From the NCBI GenBank assembly GCA_034421015.1, contig DAOUKT010000036.1:1-64000 (forward strand): DNA of 64,000 bases, written 5' to 3'. Of this stretch, positions 47,136 through 55,909 are shown piece by piece. This stretch comes from DAOUJW01 sp034421015 (GTDB lineage: Bacteria; Chloroflexota; Dehalococcoidia; Lucifugimonadales; UBA2985). The first letter of the stretch is position 1, and every line of letters starts with the position of its first letter. Under the pieces are notes generated by a model that was not told where the DNA came from, searched no databases, and worked only from the letters and a program-made list of their open reading frames with translations. The translations under genes were made by a program, and so were the position numbers.

Positions 47136-49652
47136 ATGGAAGCGCATCGGGAATCACAACCCCTCTCCGACCTACGCGTTGTCGACCTGACTCACGGCAT
47201 AGCCGGCCCCTACTGCACCAAGCTCCTGGCCGACTTCGGCGCCGACGTCATCAAGGTGGAGCGGCCCGGCACGGGCGACTACGCCCGCCACGAGGGCCCC
47301 TACCCACAGGATATACCCCACCCTGAAAAGAGCGGTCTCTTCCTGCACCTGAACACCAACAAGCGGAGCATCACTCTTGACCTGAAGACGCCCCAGGGCG
47401 TGGACCTGGTCAAGGAGCTGGTGAAGGGCGCCGACGTGCTGGTGGAGAACTTCCGGCCCGGCGTGATGGCGTCCCTGGGGCTGGACTACGAGACGCTGTC
47501 CGGGATCAACCCCAACCTGATAATGACCTCCATCTCCAACTTCGGGCAGACCGGCCCCTACCGGGACTACATTGCCTCGGAGCTGACGCTGTTCGGGATG
47601 GGCGGCAGGATGAACGCCTCCGGCTTCCCGGATAAGTACCCTCTCAGGCTGGGCGGCAGCCACGTCCAGTACCAGGCTGGCAACAACGCCGCCATGGCCA
47701 CGCTGTTCGCCCTGTACGGGCAGAGGTACCAGGGCATGGGCGGGCAGCAGGTGGACGTGTCCATACTGGAGACACAGATGGCCTCCATCAACGGGCGGAT
47801 GGTCGGGCTGCTCCAGTACCAGTACACCGGCGACGTGGGAGTGCGGCTGGGCGGCGTGCGTATCGGCTACCCGGCCGGAATCTATCCCTGCGCCGACGGC
47901 TACGTGAACGTCACCGCGGGCGCGATGTTCTGGCCCCGCACCATTGCGATGCTGGGGATGCCGGAGCTTGAGGACTCCAAGTTCGCTCCTCCGATGGGCC
48001 AGCTGGACCTGGACGCCAAGGAGGAGTTTGAGGAGACGATCTGGTTCCCGTGGATTTTCCAGCGCACCAGGGCCGAGGTGGTGGCCGCCTGCCAGGAGTT
48101 CGAGATTCCGTCCGCCGGGATCAACAACTTCGAGGACGTGGTCGACAACCTGCCCCAGCTTAAGGAGAGGAACTACTTTGTGGAGGTCGACCATCCGGTT
48201 GCGGGCAAGTTCCGCTACACCGGAAAGCCCATATTCACCCAGGAGCCGTGGTGGCAGATTCGGAGACCGGCTCCACTTCTGGGACAGCACAACGACGAGG
48301 TCGCCGCGGAGGTGGAGAAAGCCAGGGCGACGGCGAGCGCGCCTGCATCGCCGTCGGAGCGGAAGGCCAAGCTCCCACTGGAGGGCGTCAGGATCGCCGA
48401 CATGACGGTCGTGCTGGCAGGCCCCTACTCGACGATGTTCCTGGGAGACATGGGCGCGGAGGTGATAAGGGTGGAATCGGTCAACGTGAAGCCCGTGGGC
48501 AGCCGCGGCCCGGCGCGCGCGACCAAGGAGGAGGAGGCGAAGAGGCCCATATCGTCCTACCCGGACCGGGACCCCGGGGAGCGCCCGTGGAACCGCTCCG
48601 CCAACTTCAACGCGCACAATCGCAGCAAGTACTCCATGACGGCCGATCTGCACACGCCTGAGGGCAAGGACGTCATGCGCCGGCTGATTGAGAGCAGCGA
48701 CCTGTTCATGGAGAACAACGCCCTGGGCTCCATTGAGCGCTTGGGCCTCACGTGGGACGTGGTGAGCCAGTGGAACCCGCGCCTAATTATGATTTCCACG
48801 ACGGGCTACGGTCGGACGGGGCCGTGGTCGGGCTACCGGGGCTTCGGGATGCAGTTTGAGGCGGCCTACGGCCACGCGTCGGTCATGGGCTACCCGGACA
48901 TGGACGCGGAGGGCGTCCCGGCCGCCGTGCCGTCGGACGCCGCCACCGGCGTGACAATGGCCATCGCCGCGCTCATGGCCCTGCACCACAGGGAGAAGAC
49001 GGGCAAGGGGATGTACATCGACATTTCCCTGGGCGAGAACTTCATGCCCCACCTGGGCGAGCTGATAATGGACTACACCATCAACGGGCGGGTGGCCTCC
49101 ACCCTGGGCAACCGGGACTACAAGCTGGTGCAGGGGGCGTACCGCTGCGCCGGTGAGGACAACTGGCTGTGCATCTCCATTGCTGACGTTGAGCAGTGGA
49201 GGAAGCTGTGCCGCTTGATGGGCAGGGACGACCTTGTCGAAGACGAACGCTTCGGCGATATGGAGAAGCTCCGGGCCAACCACGACGACGTCGACGCGGC
49301 CATTGAGGCGTGGACGTCGGACAAGGACCCCATAGAGCTGTTCAACCGCCTTCAGAGCGAGGGCATCATCGCCGGGCCGGTGCTCAACGAGGAGCAAGCC
49401 TACGCCGACCCGCAGATGAAGGCGCGGGACTTCTTCGCGCCCATCACGGGGCCGGAGCTTGGCACGCACCTGTACTCCAGCACGACTTTCAAGCTGTCCA
49501 AGGTCCCCTTCCCGGCGGTGAAGCCGCCTGTGCGTCTGGGCGAGGACAACGACTACATCTATCGCGAGGTGCTGAGAATATCGGAGGAGGAGTACGACAA
49601 GCTGAAGGCCCTGGGCCAGATAGGCATGGACTACGCCCCCCACGTGACGTAG
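47136..49652 (+). CDS. Double-length CaiB/BaiF (class III) CoA transferase
   Basis: This 838-aa protein is two complete class III CoA-transferase units in one chain. The first starts LSDLRVVDLTHGIAGPYCTK (about residue 9) and the second LEGVRIADMTVVLAGPYSTM (about residue 416), joined by an Ala-rich linker near 395-410. Each unit has the glycine-rich and 'RLGLDYETLS / RLGLTWDVVS' segments. Usual members are about 400 aa and form interlocked dimers, so this fusion may mimic the dimer. The family moves CoA between carboxylic acids. I start at ATG 47136 with GGGAGG upstream; a GTG 18 bp earlier overlaps that site. The substrate is unknown. Confidence 0.92.
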   Translation: MEAHRESQPLSDLRVVDLTHGIAGPYCTKLLADFGADVIKVERPGTGDYARHEGPYPQDIPHPEKSGLFLHLNTNKRSITLDLKTPQGVDLVKELVKGADVLVENFRPGVMASLGLDYETLSGINPNLIMTSISNFGQTGPYRDYIASELTLFGMGGRMNASGFPDKYPLRLGGSHVQYQAGNNAAMATLFALYGQRYQGMGGQQVDVSILETQMASINGRMVGLLQYQYTGDVGVRLGGVRIGYPAGIYPCADGYVNVTAGAMFWPRTIAMLGMPELEDSKFAPPMGQLDLDAKEEFEETIWFPWIFQRTRAEVVAACQEFEIPSAGINNFEDVVDNLPQLKERNYFVEVDHPVAGKFRYTGKPIFTQEPWWQIRRPAPLLGQHNDEVAAEVEKARATASAPASPSERKAKLPLEGVRIADMTVVLAGPYSTMFLGDMGAEVIRVESVNVKPVGSRGPARATKEEEAKRPISSYPDRDPGERPWNRSANFNAHNRSKYSMTADLHTPEGKDVMRRLIESSDLFMENNALGSIERLGLTWDVVSQWNPRLIMISTTGYGRTGPWSGYRGFGMQFEAAYGHASVMGYPDMDAEGVPAAVPSDAATGVTMAIAALMALHHREKTGKGMYIDISLGENFMPHLGELIMDYTINGRVASTLGNRDYKLVQGAYRCAGEDNWLCISIADVEQWRKLCRLMGRDDLVEDERFGDMEKLRANHDDVDAAIEAWTSDKDPIELFNRLQSEGIIAGPVLNEEQAYADPQMKARDFFAPITGPELGTHLYSSTTFKLSKVPFPAVKPPVRLGEDNDYIYREVLRISEEEYDKLKALGQIGMDYAPHVT

Positions 49653-49718
49653 GGGCGAATAAACCCACCATGAACTCAGACTAACAGTACACGGAGGAGC
49701 AGGAGAGGTTCAGGCAGA

Positions 49719-49925
49719 ATGAGGATGACGGTGACAATTGACAGGGATGAAGACGGGGTCTGGATAGCAGAGTGCCCGTCCATCCCCGGATGTGTGAGCC
49801 AAGGCGACACCAAGGACGAAGCCCTGGCTAACATACGAGAGGCCATAGAGCTGTGCCTGGAAGTGCGCGCTGAGTCGGGTATGCCGCTAACCATTGAGAC
49901 GCGGCAGGTGGAAGTGACGCTGTAA
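49719..49925 (+). CDS. HicB-family antitoxin-like protein, solitary
   Basis: This 68-aa protein has the compact HicB fold: MRMTVTIDRDEDGVWIAECP, then SIPGCVSQGDTKDEALANIR and EAIELCLEVRAESGMPL. There is no DNA-binding tail and no hicA frame beside it. Solitary HicB-like proteins are common and may be remnants or neutralise toxins elsewhere. It starts 66 bp after the CoA transferase with a GGAG-rich leader. A repeat hairpin follows at 49988-50020. Confidence 0.85.
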   Translation: MRMTVTIDRDEDGVWIAECPSIPGCVSQGDTKDEALANIREAIELCLEVRAESGMPLTIETRQVEVTL

Positions 49926-50031
49926 TGTCGGGGCTGCCCGTTCTGGGCGGCGCGCAAACGGTGCGTAACTATCATGGCAAACAGCAGCGCATCGTCATTC
50001 CGGCGAAAGCCGGAATCCAGAGGACGCCCAA

Positions 50032-50319
50032 GTGAGACAGCCCTGCGTCTATATAATGGCAAGCAAACGCAACGGCACTCTGTACATAGGAACTACATCC
50101 AACCTCGGTCAGCGGGTCTGGCAACACAAGAACGATGTTGCAGAGGGGTTCACCAAACGGTATAGCGTGCACACTCTGGTCTGGTATGAAGGCCACGAAA
50201 CAATGCTGAGCGCAATTACCCGGGAGAAACAGCTCAAGGAGTGGCACCGGGCCTGGAAACTTGATTTGATTGAGAGCAGCAATCCGTCATGGCGGGATCT
50301 GTATGAGGACGTGGTATGA
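50032..50319 (+). CDS. GIY-YIG endonuclease domain protein (YhbQ/UPF0213 type)
   Basis: This 95-aa single-domain GIY-YIG protein has the two-strand core CVYIMASKRNGTLYIGTT (so GIY is VYI and YIG is present), the catalytic Arg in LGQRVWQHK, and the Glu in AITREKQLKEW. The start is GTG at 50032, matching the usual MRQPCVYIM N-terminus, though no ribosome site is seen. A CATTCCGGCGAAAGCCGGAAT hairpin ends about 12 bp upstream and another of this kind follows the stop (50335-50362), so the gene is bracketed by repeats. Its cellular role is unknown. Confidence 0.88.
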   Translation: MRQPCVYIMASKRNGTLYIGTTSNLGQRVWQHKNDVAEGFTKRYSVHTLVWYEGHETMLSAITREKQLKEWHRAWKLDLIESSNPSWRDLYEDVV

Positions 50320-50469
50320 GAGAGTTCGGACGGCTGGATTCCGGCTTCCGCCGGAATGACGGGATGAGGATATATCCGCTAGTCTTTCAGAAATGTCGGA
50401 GATAGCTGAGAGCCTCACGATTTCATGGGGTTTAAAGATTACCAACCCAGCTTGATGAAGGCCTGTGTC

Positions 50470-50735
50470 CAGTGGCAGTAGGTATCGCCTTGAGCAAGCC
50501 GCCGGACATCCTCATCACGGAGGAGATGCGCGGAGCAGGGCGTGATGCAGGCGGTGAGGGAGAAAGTCCGGCGTGTGGCTGACGCCCTGGGAGGCCCCCA
50601 CCCGCTAACCGCGTCTAGGACGGAGGGCGCTTGGCCGAGCGCCAGGTGTGGATTGAGTACGCGGAGGGCGAGGCGAGTACGACCGGGAGCGCGGTGGTTG
50701 TTTTGCCGTCTCGCCAGCTTCACGCGTGAGGCCGG
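50470..50735 (+). pseudogene. Possible decayed gene in several frames
   Basis: In short pieces the plus strand reads protein-like sequence that shifts frame: ALSKPPDILITEEMR near 50490, QAVREKVRRVADALGG near 50545, then AERQVWIEYAEGEASTTGSA near 50635 up to a TGA at about 50730. GC-rich codon bias fits old coding sequence. No family was recognised, and chance cannot be excluded. Confidence 0.3.
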
Positions 50736-50745
50736 CGCTCACCCA

Positions 50746-50970
50746 CTAGGCCCCCGGCGCCACCGCTACTTCCACAATGTCAGCGATGGCCTGGGGCGCG
50801 GGGACAGGCTCCCCATCTTGGCGCATACCCTCTATATGGAACTCAATCGCTTCCCGGATTTCCTCAAGCAGCTTATCGCGCGTGCTGGCTGTAGCCACGC
50901 AGCCGGGCAGATCAGGAACATAGGCCGCGTAATTGTTGGGAGCCTTTTCAATTATGACGGTGTATTTCAT
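50746..50970 (-). CDS. hicB: HicB-family antitoxin
   Basis: This 74-aa protein starts at ATG 50970 (MKYTVIIEKAPNNYAAYVPD) and continues LPGCVATASTRDKLLEEIR and EAIEFHIEGMRQDGEPVP, the standard HicB antitoxin fold. An upstream frame is open further but has no similarity. Directly upstream, 8 bp away, lies the C-terminal part of a hicA gene, so this was once a normal hicA-hicB operon. With the toxin broken, the antitoxin is an orphan unless it acts on another HicA. Confidence 0.88.
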   Translation of the reverse strand: MKYTVIIEKAPNNYAAYVPDLPGCVATASTRDKLLEEIREAIEFHIEGMRQDGEPVPAPQAIADIVEVAVAPGA

Positions 50971-50978
50971 TGTCTGGG

Positions 50979-51065
50979 TTACTCCTTGAGGCCGGACTGT
51001 CTCAAAATACTGTCCCAAGTACCGGGGGGCAGATCGTCGCTTGGCTTGCCGGGTATAGTAACGCG
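50979..51065 (-). pseudogene. hicA toxin remnant truncated by a mobile repeat
   Basis: Reading the minus strand to the TAA at 50979-50981 gives RVTIPGKPSDDLPPGTWDSI then LRQSGLKE, the highly conserved C-terminal part of HicA mRNA-interferases. The N-terminal half, including the active-site His segment, is missing. The open frame breaks exactly where a family A repeat (TATTCTCTATACG) begins at 51068. Insertion or deletion mediated by that element is the simplest explanation. Confidence 0.75.
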
Positions 51066-51067
51066 GG

Positions 51068-51125
51068 TATTCTCTATACGTGTCGGTAATACCAATTCTT
51101 TCCCGCTCATGGTGAGCCCGTCCAA
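51068..51125. mobile_element. MITE-like element, family A copy 3, truncated
   Basis: TATTCTCTATACG is followed by a TTCCCGCTCATGGTGAGCC segment in the same order as copy 1 (5671-5740), after which similarity fades. Only the left end is recognisable. It adjoins the broken hicA. Confidence 0.55.
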
Positions 51126-51479
51126 CCCAATCACTCAATCGGCACCAAAAGCTCCGGTACTCGTGGGCTGTCCATTTGGAGGCTGCTAGCTGAGGCAGTC
51201 GAAATTACCAGGTGCTGCTGAGCTCTGTTCCATCCAATTGGCCTACACACACTTGTAGTCTGGTTCGAATCCGGTCTGATGGAGAGTGCGGAATCCGGGA
51301 CCTCCAAAGCGCTGTCAATATAGTCTTCAAGTGCTGATTCTTTAACAAGTTAGTCCGGATTTCCTTTGGTCATGTTCTGACCTTGCTGTGTGAGTGCTGG
51401 CGTTAATTTGCTTGGTGTCACTAGAGTGTCTTGGTTGGATACGGCACATGCCTTGGCGGCCCATTATCTGGGTTGTCCC
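51126..51479. other. Intergenic stretch without a gene; isolated tRNA T-arm-like sequence
   Basis: No convincing reading frame is present. GGTTCGAATCC at about 51273 looks like a tRNA T-arm and is followed by CTGATGG, with a weak partner CCATCCA about 53 bp upstream. That is too short for a tRNA, and no anticodon arm is visible, so at most it is a relic. Confidence 0.3.
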
Positions 51480-54053
51480 TTAGAGTCTAGGATCAACCGG
51501 CTCGCTTTCAAGTGCGAGTACCGCGAATGCGCACTCGTGCACCCTGTAGAGAGGCTCTCCCTCAACAAAACGCCGGAGACCTTCTACGCCCAGTGCAAAC
51601 TCCCGAAGCGCCAGCGATCTCTTGGCGGAGAGGCCGCGATCTCGCAGCCGTTCTATGTTCTCTGATAGGGTGTACTCCGGACCGTAGATAATGCGGAGAT
51701 ATTCTATTCCTCTACACTTAATGGCGGGCTGCAACAGACCCCGCTTGCCAGTTGTTATGAAGGCCGAAGGCTTCACCACCATGCCTTCCCCTCCGCTGCC
51801 TGTTAGCTCGTTCCACCATCGTATAGCCTCAATCTCATCCGAGGAGCCTAGCTGCACCACCCTATGCTGGGTATCCTGAAACAACGTCGAGTCGGCCTGG
51901 CTCAACCGCGCGGCCATATCCATATGCCAAAGATGGTCCTTATCGGTGTGCAGTTGGCCCTCGCTCGCAAGCAAATTGAACGGCGCAAGTCGGATGTCGG
52001 CGAGTGACGTCACCGGCCAGCAGTACCGGGCATACGAGTCGCTGTAGAGTTCCGCGAGGCGAAGCCGCTCTTTGACTCTGACCAACGCGCCACCAGTGAC
52101 TATACCACGATCCTCCGTCTGCTGAAGGATCGCTTCCGCGGCCGCGAGACCGGTCCATGCTGCCACACCGACCGCCGCATACTGCTCGCGAAGCAACTCT
52201 TGGGCCTTGACGGACCATGGCATGAGTTCGCTATCTAGCACTACCCAGTCTGTCTCCAATTCATCCCAGATGCCGGATGCCGTCAGCGCTGCACCAACAC
52301 GTTCCAAGAATTGGGCCTCAAGAGCGCGGTCGTCAAAGAACCTTCGTCCCGTCCGCGTGTAGCAGACGCCTGTATCTTCGCCGGATATGCCGAATCGCCG
52401 TTGGATAGCTGCGGCGTCTCGGCCCACTACAACGATGGCACGCGACCCCATATGCTTTTCCTCGCAGACTACGCTGGACACACCGCTATTGCGGTAGTAT
52501 GCAAACACCTCTGATGGGTGCTCAAGCATGTTGGGGAGTCTGGATGTGTCGCACGGGGAAATAGTGGGAGGCAGGTATACCAACCAGCGGGGGTCCATGG
52601 CAAATCGGCTCATCACTTCAAGCGCAGCCGCCGCGTTCTCCTCGCGAACCGTAATGTTGCCGCGCAGCCGCGTAGACACGATTCTTTTACCGAGCACATC
52701 GTCGATGTCAAGGAGGCCTACCGCGCGATCCTGGGCTGGCGAGGCAGTATCTTCAGGCTGGACAGTCTCTGGCACAGGTCTCGCAGGCTCATAGTACACG
52801 CGCGCTGCCGGTACCGACACAAGTTCCTTTTCCGGGTATCGGAGCGCGGTCAGCTTGCCGCCAAAGACACATCCCGTATCTATGTTCATTGTGTTGTTGA
52901 GCAAGGCGGGCTCCTCTACAGGAGTGTGACCGTAGACCACCATCGCCCGACCACGATAGCTGGCCGCCCAGTTGACGCGCACTGGTAGCCCGAACTCGTC
53001 CGTTTCTCCAGTGGTCTCACCATACAGGCAAAAATCCCGAACACGCGCGGACGCTCGACCCTGGTATTCCACCTTCATTCCCGCGTGGGTCACCACAAGG
53101 TCCCCGCCATCAAGCACATAGTGGCTTATCAGCCCGTCTAGGAACTCCGCCGCCTGCAGCCGGAATGCTAGGGACTCCTTCTCCAGCTGTTCAAGCGATT
53201 CTGCAAGTCCGTGGGATACCTGAACATTTCTGCCCTGGAGCTTGCGGACGAGCTTAGACTCGTGGTTGCCGGCGACGCACAGCGCCACGCCGTCCGCCAC
53301 CATGCTCATCACAAGTTTGAGTACCTTGGAGACCCCAGGGCCGCGGTCTACAAGGTCGCCAAGGAATACTACCTTGCGCGCTTCCGGATGAGTCACCAGG
53401 AAGGCAGCTTCCCCGGCGGCGTCAACTCTGGTCTCCACCTCGTACCCGAGGCGCTCTAGGAGGATGAAGAGTTCATCGAAGCACCCGTGAACGTCACCGA
53501 TGATGTCAAATGGTCCGTGTTCGTGCTGGAGATTGGTCCACATCGGCACACGCTCGATTGTAACCGCCTCCACCTCTTCCGGGGTGTTAAGCACGAAGAC
53601 GTGGCGAAATCCCTCGCGCTTCAGCCCGCGCATCGAGCGCCTGAGCTGTTCCGCCTGCTGGCGCACAACGCGCGACCCAAACGTCCGGTCGGTACGCCCC
53701 TTGTTGCGGGCCACGCATAAGGCCTCAGGCATATTCAGTACGATTGCCACCGGCAAGCAGTCATTCTCTCTGGCGAGCGCCACCAGAGGCTTGCGCGCCT
53801 GCGGCTGAACGCTGGTGGCGTCAATGACTGTGAGGCGTCCGGCTTTCAGGCGCTTGTCTGCAATGAAGTTTAGCAATTCAAACGCTTCGGACGTTGCGCC
53901 TTGGTCATTTGGATCATCTGCCACTATCGCTCTACAGGCGTCTGAAGACACCACCTCGGTGGGCTTGAAGTGGCGGGAGGCGAAAGTAGACTTCCCAGTT
54001 CCTGTAGGCCCAATGAGCGCCACAAGACATAGCTCAGGAATGGCGATATTCAT
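51480..54053 (-). CDS. pnkp: Polynucleotide kinase-phosphatase-ligase (bacterial RNA repair Pnkp)
   Basis: This 857-aa three-domain enzyme heals and seals broken RNA. The N-terminal kinase has Walker A IGPTGTGKST (14-23). The central metallophosphatase has IIGDVHGCFDEL (about 187) with GDLVDRGPG and CVAGNHE. The C-terminal adenylyltransferase has EEKHMGSRA with the nucleotidyl-lysine (about 529) and GEGMVVKPSA (about 755). The layout equals Clostridium thermocellum Pnkp, which repairs tRNA cut by ribotoxins once Hen1 has methylated the 3' end. It overlaps hen1 by 4 bp. Length is typical. Confidence 0.96.
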   Translation of the reverse strand: MNIAIPELCLVALIGPTGTGKSTFASRHFKPTEVVSSDACRAIVADDPNDQGATSEAFELLNFIADKRLKAGRLTVIDATSVQPQARKPLVALARENDCLPVAIVLNMPEALCVARNKGRTDRTFGSRVVRQQAEQLRRSMRGLKREGFRHVFVLNTPEEVEAVTIERVPMWTNLQHEHGPFDIIGDVHGCFDELFILLERLGYEVETRVDAAGEAAFLVTHPEARKVVFLGDLVDRGPGVSKVLKLVMSMVADGVALCVAGNHESKLVRKLQGRNVQVSHGLAESLEQLEKESLAFRLQAAEFLDGLISHYVLDGGDLVVTHAGMKVEYQGRASARVRDFCLYGETTGETDEFGLPVRVNWAASYRGRAMVVYGHTPVEEPALLNNTMNIDTGCVFGGKLTALRYPEKELVSVPAARVYYEPARPVPETVQPEDTASPAQDRAVGLLDIDDVLGKRIVSTRLRGNITVREENAAAALEVMSRFAMDPRWLVYLPPTISPCDTSRLPNMLEHPSEVFAYYRNSGVSSVVCEEKHMGSRAIVVVGRDAAAIQRRFGISGEDTGVCYTRTGRRFFDDRALEAQFLERVGAALTASGIWDELETDWVVLDSELMPWSVKAQELLREQYAAVGVAAWTGLAAAEAILQQTEDRGIVTGGALVRVKERLRLAELYSDSYARYCWPVTSLADIRLAPFNLLASEGQLHTDKDHLWHMDMAARLSQADSTLFQDTQHRVVQLGSSDEIEAIRWWNELTGSGGEGMVVKPSAFITTGKRGLLQPAIKCRGIEYLRIIYGPEYTLSENIERLRDRGLSAKRSLALREFALGVEGLRRFVEGEPLYRVHECAFAVLALESEPVDPRL

Positions 54054-55450
54054 CTGGTGAAGACTCCCATCTGGGTTGGCGCACCGTATGTTGGGTGCTC
54101 AGGGCCAATGTCCTGGAAACGTATGTCGTAGCCGCGGCGTTCCGCCACCTGGCGCGACCAATCCTGAAACTGCCTCCGAGTCCACTCAAACCTGTGGTCC
54201 CCATGCCTGAATCCTCCCGGGGCCAGCCCGTCAAAAAGCGTGTTATATTCTACGTTGGGAGTAGTGATGAGAACCGAGCCAGGCCTCGCGGCCGCAAATA
54301 CAACTTCCTCGAACGCCTCAAGACGTGGGGCGTCTATGTGCTCGATTACCTCCATTGCTACTGCGGCGTCATAGCCGGACAGCCGCCTATCTCTGTATGT
54401 CAGGGATCCGTGTAGTAGGTTGATGCGCTCCCGCTGGGGTGTGGGAAGGGTATCCAGGCGCAGGCGTTCGCGCGCCACTTCCAACGCTCGGTGTGATACG
54501 TCGAGGCCAGTTACCGAGCGAATTGCAGTCTCCCCTAGTAGCTCGCCTATCAGCTTCCCTTCACCGCAGCCAAGGTCGAGCACACTGGTTGCTCTGATCC
54601 CCCGGAGCGTGGCCAGCACCGCCTGTATACGCTGCTCTCCCAATCGAAGCGGGGCTTCAAGCCTTTCCTCTTCTCGTTCATGCCGTGCAGCAGTGACACC
54701 CGGATCAGCGTGGCCCGCGTCAAGTAGTTGGGCCAACGCCAGACGCACCAGGCCACGCTGATGCTTCAGGTAGCGGCGTGAAATGAGGTCCCGCTGCGGA
54801 TGGCTGCTCAACCACCCCTCTCCGAAGCGCAGCAACTTCGCCACCTCATCATCGCCAACCCAATAATGCTTGTCGTCGTCCAGTACCGGCAGAAGCACGT
54901 ATAAGTGGGCCAGTAAGTCCCTGAGCCGAATTTCCGACTTGAGGCGAACGCTGAAGTATGGGCTGGCGCCCCACTCAGGAAATCGCTCATCCAGTGGGTG
55001 CCCCTGAATCTCAACGGAGTAGCCGAGCGGTTCAAACAAATTCCGGATGAGTTCCTCTCCCTCTCTGGAAGGAATGACCGCTATCCGGGCCTCAAGGGGT
55101 ATGGACGTCTCCGCTAACTCCGGGCGTTCCCTGCTTGTGCCGGCGAGCGCGCTTCCGAAGACGGAGGCAATGGCTACGCTCAATTGGGAAGACGCTACAT
55201 ATGGGCGGTCGTTCACGTACTCCTCAAGCGGGACCCCGGCATTGGAGGCGCCGGGCTTCCTGCGCGTCAGGCCTATCGGATCGATGTCCACGAGAAGCGC
55301 TACAGTTGCAAGGTGGCGCTCCGCTTCGGGATAGAAAACATTAGCCCGCCCAAATGGCAACGTGAAGGACTGAAATCGACCGGGGTTCTTGTGCACCAGG
55401 AACCCCAGATCAGTCGCAGGCTGGTGCGTCGTGGAGATGGTAAGCAGCAT
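54050..55450 (-). CDS. hen1: 3'-terminal RNA ribose 2'-O-methyltransferase Hen1
   Basis: This 466-aa protein has a bacterial-specific N-terminal half (MLLTISTTHQPATDLGFLVH to about residue 245) and a C-terminal SAM methyltransferase. Motif I is VLDLGCGEGKLIGELLGE. The Mn-dependent catalytic ligands sit in MEVIEHIDAPRLEAF (Glu-x-x-Glu-His, about 365-370) and the later His in GFRHGDHRFEWTR. It methylates the 2'-OH of the repaired RNA 3' end before Pnkp seals it, giving resistance to repeated cleavage. The ATGA overlap with pnkp indicates a two-gene operon, which is the known arrangement. Base composition is a little lower in GC than in housekeeping genes. Confidence 0.96.
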   Translation of the reverse strand: MLLTISTTHQPATDLGFLVHKNPGRFQSFTLPFGRANVFYPEAERHLATVALLVDIDPIGLTRRKPGASNAGVPLEEYVNDRPYVASSQLSVAIASVFGSALAGTSRERPELAETSIPLEARIAVIPSREGEELIRNLFEPLGYSVEIQGHPLDERFPEWGASPYFSVRLKSEIRLRDLLAHLYVLLPVLDDDKHYWVGDDEVAKLLRFGEGWLSSHPQRDLISRRYLKHQRGLVRLALAQLLDAGHADPGVTAARHEREEERLEAPLRLGEQRIQAVLATLRGIRATSVLDLGCGEGKLIGELLGETAIRSVTGLDVSHRALEVARERLRLDTLPTPQRERINLLHGSLTYRDRRLSGYDAAVAMEVIEHIDAPRLEAFEEVVFAAARPGSVLITTPNVEYNTLFDGLAPGGFRHGDHRFEWTRRQFQDWSRQVAERRGYDIRFQDIGPEHPTYGAPTQMGVFTR

Positions 55451-55909
55451 AGTCCCAATGGTAGGGCAGTAGAGTTAGGTTTTCAAGGTCAGCGCTATTC
55501 TGGTCGGGAGGGGGTGGCCGTCAGACCATTGTAGGGGCTTTGCGGACAAATTAGCGATTAAGTCACTATTCAGGTTGATAATGCTTGGCCTAAACTGCCA
55601 GAATAGACCCAAACAGGCAAGTTTCGAGGGGGTGAAAAGGGTGGACAACGCCGGGCAGCCGGGCCGGTCCCGCCTCAACACCGGCGCTTTCTACACATCA
55701 GCGGGGTGAAGGAAAAGGGCAGAATTACAGCGCCAGCGCGAACCAAATCTGACAGATTCATGATTCTATCAAGTCTGGTAGAGAATTGGGTGCTGCAATA
55801 GTACCACCGAAAGGCACACATGGTCAATCTCAAACTTGCTGGTAACTGCTGACTTTCGGTTGGCCATAGGGTAGGATTGTCGTTACTACTACGAATCAGG
55901 AGGAGTGTC
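55451..55909. other. Upstream region of hen1 and the DUF5679 gene
   Basis: No gene of normal length is seen. A 22-codon frame from a GTG at 55642 ends SRLNTGAFYTSAG and resembles the active-site stretch of the retropepsin-like proteins only in NTGAFYT; it is probably coincidence or a tiny relic. The divergent promoter of hen1 should lie near 55550-55600. Confidence 0.25.

Noticed and set aside
50971..51138. N-terminal extension of HicB (130 aa form)
   Set aside because: The extension lies in the wrong frame over the hicA remnant and the family A repeat, and HicB family starts match the ATG at 50970.
51230..51290. tRNA-like T-arm GGTTCGAATCC with partial acceptor pairing
   Set aside because: The span between the possible acceptor strands is only about 53 bases and no D-arm or anticodon arm pairs, so it is not called a tRNA gene.
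55642..55710. Short frame with NTGAFYT resembling the retropepsin active-site region
   Set aside because: Only about seven residues match; the evidence is too small to claim a third paralogue remnant.
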